Below are positions 28,639 through 37,365 of a stretch of 64,000 nt of DNA, piece after piece (within the stretch, counting starts at the first letter, position 1; each line of letters opens with the position of its first letter). Under the pieces are notes generated by a model, which saw only the letters and a list, made by a program, of their open reading frames with translations, was not told the origin of the DNA and searched no databases. The stretch is from Sediminibacterium sp. Its GTDB lineage: Bacteria; Bacteroidota; Bacteroidia; Chitinophagales; Chitinophagaceae. The position numbers and the translations under genes are program-made. The stretch spans positions 434,001 to 498,000 of the forward strand of contig NZ_JAHVAA010000011.1 of the NCBI RefSeq assembly GCF_019264485.1, written 5' to 3'.

Positions 28639-29757
28639 TTATTTATTTTTTGTTCCTATCACTTTATAATAAGCAGGTTTTGGATTGAATTCGCGATCGA
28701 ACAGTAATGGATAATTGGTTCTTCCTCTTACAGGCCAATCATTCAGCCAGCTTTGGCCATCGTTCACCCCCCAGAAAGTAACCCTTGTTATCTTGTCTTT
28801 GTGTTTTAAGAATAATTTAAACAGGGCTTCGTAATCATTCGCCAATTGCTGTTGTACACTGTCTGGTAAACCATTGGGGTAGGGGTTAAGTGCAGGATTA
28901 CTGGCCACCCGCTGATTTACATCTGCGCCCTGAAAACTTCTGGGTAATACTTCAATATCAAGTTCTGTGAACATTACTTTAAGACCCATCGCGGCATATT
29001 GAATAATACTTTCTTCAATGTCTTTGAAAGGAACTTTACCTACATGCCAATGTCCCTGTATGCCTACACCATCAATACGAACACCGGCATCCTGAATTTT
29101 TTTGATCAATGCAATACAGCCGGCTCTTTTGGCAGGTTGCTCATTGTTATAATCATTATAATAGAGTTCTGTTTTAGGTGCAGCCGCTGCTGCAAGTCGA
29201 AATGCTTCTGTTACAAAATTATCTCCGAGCCTGCTCAGGAAAACTGACCGGCGCATAGTGCCATCTTCGTTCAGGGCTTCATTCACTACATCCCATGAAA
29301 AAATCTGATCCTTATAACGACCAGCTACAGTATTGATGTGATTGGTAAAAAAAGTCCGGAATGAATCCACACTCCTGATATTTCTTGCAAAAGCCGGTAA
29401 CTGGCTATGCCAGATCAGGGTATGTCCATTGATCTTAATTTTATTCTTCTTTCCATAAGCCACCATTTTATCAGCCAGATCAAAATTGTAAACATCCCAT
29501 TGCGGATGAATAATTTCTGCTTTCATAATATTCTCTGGGGTGGCCATATTGAAGTGCTGGAGGATAACTGCATTGGCTTTAGCATCCCGCTCTTCAATTT
29601 GTGCAGTATTCATGGCCGTGCCAATTCCAAAATCTTTGGCAAATACTTTTTTCAGTGATGTTTTTTTCTGGGCACTCACCCATTGAGTTCCCATTGAGCA
29701 TGTAGCGATCGCAAGTACAATGCAACGAACGAGGGTTTTGTTATTGTTATATGGCAT
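28639..29757 (-). CDS. GH10 endo-1,4-beta-xylanase, exported
   Basis: 372 residues. The TIM barrel has the GH10 acid/base Glu160 in SWDVVNEAL and the nucleophile Glu265 in FTELDIEV, with KINGHTLIWHSQLP, HWHVGK and the closing TFWGVNDGQSWLND motif. The ATG at 29757 opens a signal peptide (ending WVSAQ) and sits four bases below the GH115 stop; a longer frame from 29826 would overlap GH115. It is the main backbone-cutting enzyme of the locus, retaining in mechanism. There is no CBM, so it is a compact single-domain xylanase. Confidence 0.96.
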   Translation of the reverse strand: MPYNNNKTLVRCIVLAIATCSMGTQWVSAQKKTSLKKVFAKDFGIGTAMNTAQIEERDAKANAVILQHFNMATPENIMKAEIIHPQWDVYNFDLADKMVAYGKKNKIKINGHTLIWHSQLPAFARNIRSVDSFRTFFTNHINTVAGRYKDQIFSWDVVNEALNEDGTMRRSVFLSRLGDNFVTEAFRLAAAAAPKTELYYNDYNNEQPAKRAGCIALIKKIQDAGVRIDGVGIQGHWHVGKVPFKDIEESIIQYAAMGLKVMFTELDIEVLPRSFQGADVNQRVASNPALNPYPNGLPDSVQQQLANDYEALFKLFLKHKDKITRVTFWGVNDGQSWLNDWPVRGRTNYPLLFDREFNPKPAYYKVIGTKNK

Positions 29758-29761
29758 AGGA

Positions 29762-32329
29762 TTATTTTTTATTTGGTTGATAAATTGTTTCTGAAGGCCC
29801 CAGATAACTTGGTTTGTTATTGCCAAAATCGACTACGATTTTTTGAAGGACTACTGTTGGATCAACCATCCAGTATTTGATGGTATGTTTACCGGGGCTA
29901 TTGATAGTATGTTTGGTCGATTTGATAATGATACTTTCCGATACCCATTTATTCCAGATGCCTGTACCGGTATTTTTATCTTCTTTATTGATACTGATGA
30001 TCTGTGGTTGCTCATCATCCACAGAAATAGCATAGGATAAACCATTCTCTGTATTCTGCACATTCAGGGTTGGGGAGAAGTAGGCATTGATCGCGAAATT
30101 GCCTTTACTGCTTGTATAGATATCATACGATACGTAAGGTGTACCTGCACCAGGTTGCTGACTCGGTGCGGTTACCGGCATTACGGTTATTGCCGATCCT
30201 GTTCTTCCCAGATCAGGAATAACTGTCCATTTTATCGTATTGCTGTTGTAGATGTTGGTGTAATGATCTGCAGCAATTGATATGCCTCTTTGGGTGTCTT
30301 CATAAAAAGCAGCTCCCTTTTCACGCTGCGGAACCGCTGCCCGTATAGCAATTACCGGTGATTCTGTTTGTTGCTCTTTTACTGAATCCGCCGGTACATA
30401 CCGAACCATTGGCATACGCTGACGGTTTGGCTGCTGCCAGTAGGTATAACCAATATGTGTCTGGCTCATCATGTGATTCCATTTGCCATTATTGAGCCGG
30501 TGATATTCGAGTGTAATCAACGAGTCCTGTAGGTATAATGATTTTACTTTATCGGCGTATATATTGGCCGCTGCATATTTTTTTGCATAAGCCTGCTGGT
30601 TCAATGCCACATTATAATACATATCGTAAAGATTACTGCATGCTTTTACAGGATGTAAAACCAATTGAAAAAAAGCATCTCTTTTTTCTGCAGGTAATTT
30701 GTTGTTAATAATTTCTGCCTCCTGCAATAGTGTTTTGTATTCATTCACTACAGTCGGCCATTCATTGTAATTGAAACTGTAAGTATTCGCATCCAGCAAT
30801 TCGGGTTTTCTCCTGCCATTGTATTTGCCATATTTAGTCATAATGCCTGCAATCTCTTTTGCATACTGGTTTCCAAACTGTGCTTTCGCCCATTGAATAC
30901 TGTATGTTTCCAGGTCATTGGCTTTAATGCGCTCAGGATTCCATGCATAGTCAAGAAAAAATGAAATAGGATATTCCATGGGTTTAATATCACCCACATT
31001 CACGATCCAGATTTCACGTGCATTGTATTCCCAGGCGAGGTTCATCTGTTCCCATATTCTTGGCAATGGGTTGGTGTTTACCCATTTGTAATTTCTGGGC
31101 CCACCCACATAATCGAAATGGTAATAAATGCCATATCCGCCTTTTCTTGGTGCTTCTTTTGGGTTGGGTAAGCGACGTATATTGCCCCAGTTGTCATCGC
31201 ATAATAACAGCGTAACGTCATCCGGTACACGCATACCTTTATCGTAATAATCCTGAACCTCTTTATATAAAGCCCATAATTGAGGTGTTTCACTGGCAGG
31301 TTTACCGGTTACTTCAGTAATAATATCTCTCTGGTCTTTTACAATTCTCTCCAGTAAAGCTGTAGCAGTTTGTCTCGACATAGGTTCATCTCCATCCCCT
31401 CTCATACCTACCGTTACAATTTTTTCATTGGAAGCTCTTTTCATTCCGGCGCGCCAGAATTCTTTGAGCTTAGCCTCGTTACTATCGTAGTTCCATTTAC
31501 CGGTACCATGTCTTCTCCATTCATCATGGGCACGCATCAATGGTTCGTGGTGAGAAGTACCGATTACAATACCGTATTTATTGGCAGCCTGTATATTGAG
31601 CGAATCGTCATCATAAAATGCATTACCCCACATAGCGGGCCAGATATAATTTCCTTTGAGGCGAAGAATCAGTTCAAAAACTTTTTCATAAAGCCGGTGA
31701 TTGAAACCACCGAATTTCTCTCTGGTCCAGCCAGACAGGGCAGGGGCTTCATCATTGATAAAAATACCCCGGTATTTTACTTTAGGCGCATCGGTTATCG
31801 ACAGATTTTTTTTAATGAAAACTGCATTCTTTTTTTCTACAGGAACATCAGCCCACCAATACCAGGGAGATACCCCTAACTGTTTTGAAAATTCAAATAC
31901 ACCATATGCAAGCCCTCTCTTATCTGCCCCGGCAATAACAATGGCATTGGTAATTCCTTTTAATGGGTTACTGATTGTTTGAAGATGGTAGGCCTCCCAT
32001 TTGTTTAGGATCTCTTTAGTGGTTACCAGTTTTTTTGCTTCAAGTGTTTGTAGTAACGCCGACTTGCCGATAGTACCAAGTAAGATTAAGGTTCCGGTAT
32101 TTTCTGGAACAGTAGCAGTAATTTCAGCAGTAATACCGGTTACAGATTTAATATCTTTTTGTAAAAGAGTAGCTGTTAAATGCACAAGCGCTTCTTCAGA
32201 TTTATCAACATAAATAACCGTATTTCCCAGTGCAAAGCTATTGCCTGTTGATGTAGGTGAAAATATGGCCTGCCCTGTTAATGTAACAGAAACTATGCAA
32301 GCGATGATCAAAAAAACAGTTCTTTTCAT
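29762..32329 (-). CDS. GH115 alpha-1,2-glucuronidase, exported
   Basis: 855 residues from the ATG at 32329, which opens a signal peptide (CIVSVTLTGQ); a longer frame from 32362 would overlap the SDR gene. GH115 enzymes remove (4-O-methyl-)glucuronic acid from internal as well as terminal xylose residues of xylan. Landmarks are the N-terminal domain with KRGLAYGVFEFSKQLGVSPWYWWADVPV, the barrel with YRGIFINDEAP, LKGNYIWPAMWGNAF, MRGDGDEPM and LLCDDNWGNIRRLP, then the helical domain and a C-terminal beta domain (about 700-855). Its presence next to GH67 gives two alpha-glucuronidases with complementary attack. Confidence 0.93.
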   Translation of the reverse strand: MKRTVFLIIACIVSVTLTGQAIFSPTSTGNSFALGNTVIYVDKSEEALVHLTATLLQKDIKSVTGITAEITATVPENTGTLILLGTIGKSALLQTLEAKKLVTTKEILNKWEAYHLQTISNPLKGITNAIVIAGADKRGLAYGVFEFSKQLGVSPWYWWADVPVEKKNAVFIKKNLSITDAPKVKYRGIFINDEAPALSGWTREKFGGFNHRLYEKVFELILRLKGNYIWPAMWGNAFYDDDSLNIQAANKYGIVIGTSHHEPLMRAHDEWRRHGTGKWNYDSNEAKLKEFWRAGMKRASNEKIVTVGMRGDGDEPMSRQTATALLERIVKDQRDIITEVTGKPASETPQLWALYKEVQDYYDKGMRVPDDVTLLLCDDNWGNIRRLPNPKEAPRKGGYGIYYHFDYVGGPRNYKWVNTNPLPRIWEQMNLAWEYNAREIWIVNVGDIKPMEYPISFFLDYAWNPERIKANDLETYSIQWAKAQFGNQYAKEIAGIMTKYGKYNGRRKPELLDANTYSFNYNEWPTVVNEYKTLLQEAEIINNKLPAEKRDAFFQLVLHPVKACSNLYDMYYNVALNQQAYAKKYAAANIYADKVKSLYLQDSLITLEYHRLNNGKWNHMMSQTHIGYTYWQQPNRQRMPMVRYVPADSVKEQQTESPVIAIRAAVPQREKGAAFYEDTQRGISIAADHYTNIYNSNTIKWTVIPDLGRTGSAITVMPVTAPSQQPGAGTPYVSYDIYTSSKGNFAINAYFSPTLNVQNTENGLSYAISVDDEQPQIISINKEDKNTGTGIWNKWVSESIIIKSTKHTINSPGKHTIKYWMVDPTVVLQKIVVDFGNNKPSYLGPSETIYQPNKK

Positions 32330-32339
32330 ATACACAATT

Positions 32340-33086
32340 TTAAAAACCGATACTATTACCACCGTCTACCGGCAATACAACACCTGTTATATACTTCGAT
32401 GCGTCGCTGGCTAAAAAATAAGCAGCTTCACCAATATCAGTAGGCTGACCCATTACACCCATTGGTGTTCTGCCAAATACTTTTGCTTTTCTTTCCGGAT
32501 CACTGTCGAGTGCTTTTGCAGTCATATCAGAATAAATAAATCCAGGTGCAATGGCATTCACGCGAATTCCTTTTGGTGATAGTTCAACGGCCATGGCCCT
32601 GGTCATACCATCAATGGCTGTTTTACTTGCACTGTAAGCAATAACTTTTGGCAGACCATATTGCGCAGCCATGGAACTGATATTGATAATGGAGCCTGTT
32701 TCTCTGGAAAGCATATGTTTTACCACTTCACGGCTGATGGCAAATACGGCCGATACATTGGTGGTAAGAATCCGCTGGAACTCTTCATCAGTTACTTCTG
32801 TAAAAACTTTTTTCATATTGATACCGGCATTGTTCACCAATATGTCTATCTGACCAAAACGTTTTAATATATCTTCTACCAGTGCCGGTATGGAAGAAAG
32901 GTTACTGAGATCGCAACTAACTGCATGGGCTCCTTCACCTAATTTTTCTTTGGCCTGCGACAGTTTCTCCATATCGCGTCCCACGATAATAGTTTCAATA
33001 CCCTGGCGGATAAATTTATCTGCAATGGCGAAACCCAAACCAGAGCCACCTCCGGTAACAACCGCTATTTTTTTATCTGTTGACAT
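32340..33086 (-). CDS. Short-chain dehydrogenase, probable fructuronate/mannonate or related oxidoreductase
   Basis: Classical SDR of 248 residues: VVTGGGSGLGFAIA nucleotide loop, NNAG, Ser in INISSMAAQ, YSASK (Tyr-x-x-x-Lys) and the closing DGGNSIGF. The ATG at 33086 is preferred; the frame can be extended to a GTG at 33105-33107 but that touches the GH67 stop. It lies between the two alpha-glucuronidase genes and uxuA is in the same locus. The plausible role is therefore reduction of fructuronate to mannonate (replacing UxuB), or another uronate/polyol redox step. The family call is firm, the substrate is inferred. Confidence 0.8.
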   Translation of the reverse strand: MSTDKKIAVVTGGGSGLGFAIADKFIRQGIETIIVGRDMEKLSQAKEKLGEGAHAVSCDLSNLSSIPALVEDILKRFGQIDILVNNAGINMKKVFTEVTDEEFQRILTTNVSAVFAISREVVKHMLSRETGSIINISSMAAQYGLPKVIAYSASKTAIDGMTRAMAVELSPKGIRVNAIAPGFIYSDMTAKALDSDPERKAKVFGRTPMGVMGQPTDIGEAAYFLASDASKYITGVVLPVDGGNSIGF

Positions 33087-33106
33087 AAACTTGTTTTTAT
33101 GGTTCA

Positions 33107-35257
33107 CTAATTTCCAGGTGCAAACGGAAAACGTAAACTCTTATAATAATCCAGTGTTTTATCAGGTTTTTCGTACTGACCGGGGATAGGTTTTTTGCTG
33201 AATGTCTGGAAGTATAACAAACAGGCATTTCTCCACCATACAGCTTCATCATACTGAACATTAAGCAATGAACGAACCTGATCGAATCTTTGCTGATCTA
33301 CATAAGGGTTGAGATTGGCCCATGATTGCTGCATCTCTTTTACTTTGGCAGCACCAGAATAATAGTGATGACAAAGTTCGTCCCACAACGATCTTCCGCT
33401 TCGCATTTTAAAAGTCCAGGGAACATGATGAAACCAGAGCAGGTTTTTTTCTTCGCAGGTATTCATATCCTCCCATAATTTTCTTGCTTCGGGATGATAT
33501 TGTACTAGTGCATTACTACCTGTTGCAGTGCGGTTAAAACCAATGCCCATGCTGTCTGCTTTATGGTAATACACAGGATTCCAGTCGGGTCTGTTGAGGT
33601 TATTCACCCAGGGTGCAGGCCCATAATGATGGCCGGTTCCCATGATATGATGTAAGCCAATGGGGTTTGAATATTGAACAAATATATCCCGGCTCTCCAT
33701 CATCAGCTTTGATGCAGTTTGAATAAAAGCAGTATGGTTGGAATAGGTCATCCGCAACCATTCATCCGCAATTTTTTCAGCACTCAGTGAATGGTTCCAT
33801 GCAAGACGGCCCAGTGCATACCAGTTAGCCTGTGCAAATGGGTGGCCGGTCCAGTTCACATCGGTTCCTATATTGGCCACACCGGTAATGCCTGTAAGTG
33901 TTTGGTCTTTATTAAAACTTCCGTCCAGTACTTTGGCAACCGTGCTTCCTTTGCCACTGGTATAGGTATCGCTGTCGAGACATTCTTTAAACAATGGACC
34001 CAGGTACACCAGATTGGTAGCCTGTCCTAAGTATTCCTGTGTAACCTGAAACTCCATCATGAGCGGCGTTTTTGGCATGGCACCAAACAGTGGGTGAAAA
34101 GGTTCACGTGGCATAAAATCAATGGCACCATTTTTTACCTGCACCATTACATTTTTGTGAAAAGCGCCATCCAGTGGTACAAATTCATCATAAGCCTGTT
34201 TATGCCTGTCTACATTTTTTTCTGCACTGTATACAAAAGCGCGCCACATAATAATACCGTTAAAAGGCGCTACTGCCTCTGCAAACATATTGGCCCCATC
34301 GCTGTGCGATCTCTTATAATCCTGAGGGCCAGGCTGTCCTTCACTGTTGGCTTTTATTACAAAGCCTCCAAAATCGGGTATATGCTGATAAATCTCTTTT
34401 ACTTTATCCTTCCACCACTGCCTTACTTTTTCATCTAATGGGTCTGCCGTTTTTAAACCACCAATTTCTATTGGTGCACTGAACCTGGCTGTGAGGTAGA
34501 CCTTAATACCATAAGGCCTGAATACATCGGCCAGCGCTTTTACTTTTTCAAGATAATTTTTAGTAAGAATGGTGGCATTGGCATTTACATTGGTGAGTAC
34601 CGTACCATTAATGCCAATGGATGCATTTGCTCTTGCATAATCTTTATAGCGGGGATCAATATAACCGGGTAAGCTGTGCCAGTTCCACAAGGAGAAACCG
34701 GCATAACCTCTTTCCACTGTTCTGTTAAGGTTATCCCAGTGATTCAGCATTCTCAGTTTTACTTTCGGAACAGACACTGTTTCTAAGTTACTGATCGATT
34801 GTTGCGTCTGAAGCAAGCGAAGAAAATGAAACACGCCATACAGGATGGCCTTATCTGTATTGCCGGATATAATAATTCTTTTTTTTCCGCTGAGGTTTTT
34901 GGAAATAATTATAAAACCTTCTTCTCCTGTTTGTGCCAGTAATTCTTTTATACCTGCGGTGGCGAGAAGAGAAGATGTACCTCTTGCTGCAATAAGCGAT
35001 GCAGCAGATCCCATTGCACTGGGGGAAGAAAATTTCTGCTGAAGCATGTCCGACAAACCGTTTGTTAGTTCCTCTCTGGCCATGCGAATGGTTTCAGAAT
35101 TGCCATCAACATACATACTGCTGATCTGTTGGCGATACTTGCCAAGTAGGGTCTGGTCCTGTATGGGTTGATAGCGAAGCCATAAATCATACCCGGTCTC
35201 AGCATTTAACTGAGAATAACTACAGATAAGTAAAAAGAGGAACAATATTTTTTTCAT
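33107..35257 (-). CDS. GH67 alpha-glucuronidase, exported
   Basis: 716 residues with a signal peptide (ending QLNAE, about 19). The N-terminal beta-sandwich is followed by the barrel. The inverting catalytic set can be placed by comparison with characterised GH67: general acid Glu306 in KANSEGQPGP, and Asp380 (NGAIDFMPREP) and Glu408 (QVTQEYLG) as the base pair. LWNWHSLPGYIDPRYKDYARANASIGING is a family landmark (positions about 190-218). GH67 releases 4-O-methyl-glucuronate only from the non-reducing end of xylo-oligosaccharides, complementing GH115. First structural gene after lacI (25 bases). Confidence 0.96.
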   Translation of the reverse strand: MKKILFLFLLICSYSQLNAETGYDLWLRYQPIQDQTLLGKYRQQISSMYVDGNSETIRMAREELTNGLSDMLQQKFSSPSAMGSAASLIAARGTSSLLATAGIKELLAQTGEEGFIIISKNLSGKKRIIISGNTDKAILYGVFHFLRLLQTQQSISNLETVSVPKVKLRMLNHWDNLNRTVERGYAGFSLWNWHSLPGYIDPRYKDYARANASIGINGTVLTNVNANATILTKNYLEKVKALADVFRPYGIKVYLTARFSAPIEIGGLKTADPLDEKVRQWWKDKVKEIYQHIPDFGGFVIKANSEGQPGPQDYKRSHSDGANMFAEAVAPFNGIIMWRAFVYSAEKNVDRHKQAYDEFVPLDGAFHKNVMVQVKNGAIDFMPREPFHPLFGAMPKTPLMMEFQVTQEYLGQATNLVYLGPLFKECLDSDTYTSGKGSTVAKVLDGSFNKDQTLTGITGVANIGTDVNWTGHPFAQANWYALGRLAWNHSLSAEKIADEWLRMTYSNHTAFIQTASKLMMESRDIFVQYSNPIGLHHIMGTGHHYGPAPWVNNLNRPDWNPVYYHKADSMGIGFNRTATGSNALVQYHPEARKLWEDMNTCEEKNLLWFHHVPWTFKMRSGRSLWDELCHHYYSGAAKVKEMQQSWANLNPYVDQQRFDQVRSLLNVQYDEAVWWRNACLLYFQTFSKKPIPGQYEKPDKTLDYYKSLRFPFAPGN

Positions 35258-35282
35258 GGTATGGCGACAGCTTGTTGAATAA

Positions 35283-36311
35283 TTATTTTTTTCGGAGAGA
35301 GGATTGACGGATGATCAGGTTCGATCGTATGACAATAGTATTGGTATGTTTTATGTTAGATAAACCTTTCAGGTGGTTGATCAGGTTTCTTGCTGCAATC
35401 TCGCCCATGTCAATACCCGGATAGTCAATGGTTGTTAACTGCGGTTCAATGATCTTTCCAATCGCATCATTGTTAAAGCCAACAATAGCAATATCTTCAG
35501 GAATACGCACGCCGTGCTCTTTAAGTGTTTGCATGCAAACGGCAGCAGAGAAATCGTTGGTTATAAAAGCCCCATCGGGTAGCGGGTTCATTTTGAGGAT
35601 TTCAAGTGCGGCTTCTACACCGCACTGCTCACTAAGGTCTTTTATAAGTACATATTTTTTATTGAAAGGAATATTGTTATCGTACAAGGCATCTGCATAT
35701 CCTTTGTGACGCTGTGCGTATACATTTCGTTTCAGGCTGGCGGTAACGAGTACAATTTTTTTGCAACCCTGTTCAATCAGGTGTTGCGTGGCCTGGTAAC
35801 CGCATTTATAGTTATCGATGATTACTTTGGTGCTTTCCCCTTTTTCTTCTACACGGTCAAAGAAAATTACCGGGATACCTTTTTCCTCAAAGAGTGCATA
35901 ATGAGCCAGGTCTGCTGTATCGAAAGCCAGGGAAGCAATGAGCCCGTCAACCCTTTTATGGAAAAGGTTAACGGCATTTGCAGCTTCTTTAACTGAACTT
36001 TCTGAGGAGTGGGCAATGATGAGATCGTAACCGGCTTCTGTAGTAACTTTTTCTATACCGGCCAATACTGAAGTGATAAAATTACTGTTCAGTTCGTGTA
36101 CAAGTACCCCAATGGTATTGGTCTTTTGTTTGCGAAGATTACTGGCAAAATTATTATGTCTGTACCCCAGTTCACGGGCAGTTTCCTGAATTCTCTTGCG
36201 GGTATTTTTATTAATAGCGGGATGGTCCTGTAAGCCACGGCTCACTGTTGCAGATGATAACTCAAGTTTTTGAGCAATATCATAGATGGTGACTTCCTTT
36301 TTCGTTTTCAT
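35283..36311 (-). CDS. LacI-family transcriptional regulator
   Basis: 342 residues from the ATG at 36311; a longer frame reaches 36356 but would include the operator-like sequence. Residues about 6-30 form the HTH (TIYDIAQKLELSSATVSRGLQD), then the hinge helix and a periplasmic-binding-like effector domain (TNTIGVLVHELNSNFITSVLAG). It heads the minus-strand xylan operon and faces xylBA-uxuA across a 1 kb gap with two matching operator candidates, one only two bases upstream of its own start codon. It is the obvious local regulator, with xylose, xylobiose or (methyl)glucuronate as possible effectors. Use of LacI rather than a hybrid two-component sensor is notable for a Bacteroidota xylan locus. 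Confidence 0.93.
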   Translation of the reverse strand: MKTKKEVTIYDIAQKLELSSATVSRGLQDHPAINKNTRKRIQETARELGYRHNNFASNLRKQKTNTIGVLVHELNSNFITSVLAGIEKVTTEAGYDLIIAHSSESSVKEAANAVNLFHKRVDGLIASLAFDTADLAHYALFEEKGIPVIFFDRVEEKGESTKVIIDNYKCGYQATQHLIEQGCKKIVLVTASLKRNVYAQRHKGYADALYDNNIPFNKKYVLIKDLSEQCGVEAALEILKMNPLPDGAFITNDFSAAVCMQTLKEHGVRIPEDIAIVGFNNDAIGKIIEPQLTTIDYPGIDMGEIAARNLINHLKGLSNIKHTNTIVIRSNLIIRQSSLRKK

Positions 36312-36313
36312 AT

Positions 36314-36327
36314 TGCAATCGGTTGTA
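36314..36327. promoter_or_regulatory. LacI-type operator candidate O1 (autoregulatory)
   Basis: TGCAATCGGTTGTA matches the purine/pyrimidine palindrome TGYAAYCGRTTRCA at 13 of 14 positions. It lies two bases upstream of the lacI ATG, so binding would block transcript elongation or translation of lacI and the operon behind it. Confidence 0.65.
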
Positions 36328-36413
36328 TAAAAATCGCAAAAAAAAATTAAAATCAAATTTTAGTTTTTCTGAAGACGAAACCAACTGATCTAAAGCATTG
36401 ACAGAAGGTATTG

Positions 36414-36444
36414 AAGCAGGTAAGTTTTCAAAATTTACCTGCTT
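36414..36444. repeat. 31-bp near-perfect palindrome in the lacI-xylB gap
   Basis: AAGCAGGTAA (36414-36423) and TTACCTGCTT (36435-36444) are exact reverse complements. The inner GTTTT/AAAAT continues the symmetry to a one-base centre, with one G/T position. No T-tract follows on either strand, so it is not a standard terminator. It lies about 100 bases upstream of lacI and may be a protein-binding site. Confidence 0.75.
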
Positions 36445-36564
36445 AAGTGAGTATATTGGCTAATTCATGTTAAAAAGAATAGGGAGCGTCTGGTTTAGAT
36501 GCCGCTGTTATAGCTGTTTAAAAGGCTTTGCTGACAACCATTTCAGCAGTTTCGTAATAGTGTT

Positions 36565-36631
36565 TAGCCGTTAGCGGTCAGTTTTCCGGGAAAGCTGCTT
36601 ATAGTTTTTTATCCGTGTAGCCTTTAGCGGT
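36565..36631. promoter_or_regulatory. Pair of direct repeats, possible regulator sites
   Basis: TAGCCGTTAGCGGT at 36565-36578 recurs as TAGCCTTTAGCGGT at 36618-36631. One base differs and the offset is 53 bp, about five helical turns. The first copy contains the partly symmetric CCGTTAGCGG. This could be a cooperative activator site. Confidence 0.4.
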
Positions 36632-36722
36632 TTGTTTCTGGCTTTGATCCGTTTGTGCAGATTATGAGGTAGTGGAAAGGCTCCCAATAAGGATCAAAAA
36701 CGGGATTTTTTTGTAAAAAAAT

Positions 36723-36736
36723 TGCAATCGGTTACA
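36723..36736. promoter_or_regulatory. LacI-type operator candidate O2
   Basis: TGCAATCGGTTACA matches TGYAAYCGRTTRCA at all 14 positions and shares 12 bases with O1. About 18 bases downstream, TATATTCG (36755-36762) resembles the Bacteroidota -7 box TAnnTTTG with one mismatch. O2 would then cover the -33 region of a plus-strand promoter for the structured RNA and xylBA. Confidence 0.68.
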
Positions 36737-36768
36737 TTTTTTGATAAATTCTCTTATATTCGTCTTGG

Positions 36769-37169
36769 AATGACTGATAACTGGTCGAATCATGTCTGAA
36801 ATTGCTTGCTGCGTTATATGAGAAAGTGGAAACTATTAAATAGTAAATCCTGTTCATTTTACCCGAACAGGCTCCCTTCCCTTATCACTGCACCTGCAAT
36901 TTTTCATGGATAGTATTTGTGTAATAAATACACAGATTACCAGCAGGTATCAACTTTTCAAAAGCATAACAAAACTGAATTAGTATAGGGTTCCATCCCG
37001 TTCGATTCTATTCAGACATCGTCTGAAAGGTGAATTGGATGGTAATCGGTTCTTCGGGACCGGGTTGGTTATTAAGCGTCATAAGGGTCACTTGCCGGTG
37101 TGGTTTGCTTGCAGGTTAGACCGACGATTGGCAAGGGGAGTTTGGCGTTTTACTCTCCTTGCTTTTTTT
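36769..37169 (+). ncRNA. Candidate structured RNA (about 400 nt) upstream of xylB
   Basis: No convincing protein frame lies here, but consecutive stem-loops do. They are a long-range pairing AAATTGC (36799-36805) with GCAATTT (36896-36902) enclosing a 7-bp hairpin (36849-36871); a 6-bp hairpin at 36918-36934; a three-part stem at 36993-37042 (CCATCC/GGATGG, ATTC/GAAT, TTCAGAC/GTCTGAA); a UUCG-capped hairpin at 37047-37062; and nested CGTC/GACG with GGTC/GACC (37077-37126). The block ends in a strong terminator. The 5' end is a guess from the -7-like box. It could be a stand-alone RNA or the attenuating leader of xylBA, whose start is 196 bases past the terminator. It does not show rnpB, tmRNA or SRP landmarks. 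Confidence 0.55.
37131..37169 (+). terminator. Intrinsic terminator ahead of xylB
   Basis: GCAAGGGGAGT (37131-37141) pairs with ACTCTCCTTGC (37152-37162) with one G/T wobble. A 10-base loop separates the arms and seven T follow. It ends the structured RNA candidate, or acts as an attenuator for xylBA. Confidence 0.88.
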
Positions 37170-37365
37170 GAGTCTCGTGATAATGAGAATGGAGGAAAAT
37201 GAATTGATATAAATCATTATCAAATTAATATAATGGATGAATGAAGAACGGGCTGTTTCCATCAAAATAAATGTGAACAGTTGTTTGTTTTGATAAATAA
37301 GGATGAACAGCATGCTTCACCATCCAAGGTTTCAAGTATCTTGATCATTATTAATTATTGACGGA

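Noticed and set aside
31370-31879. 169-codon plus-strand frame
   Set aside because: Lies wholly antisense to GH115, which has full family motifs; composition is that of a shadow frame.
33087-33107. Upstream GTG start for the SDR gene
   Set aside because: The ATG at 33086 directly precedes the conserved nucleotide-binding strand and avoids touching the GH67 stop codon.
36769-37169. Assignment of the structured region to rnpB, tmRNA or SRP RNA
   Set aside because: No GAGGAAAGTC-type RNase P core, no tRNA-like CCA end and no SRP Alu/S-domain motif could be found.
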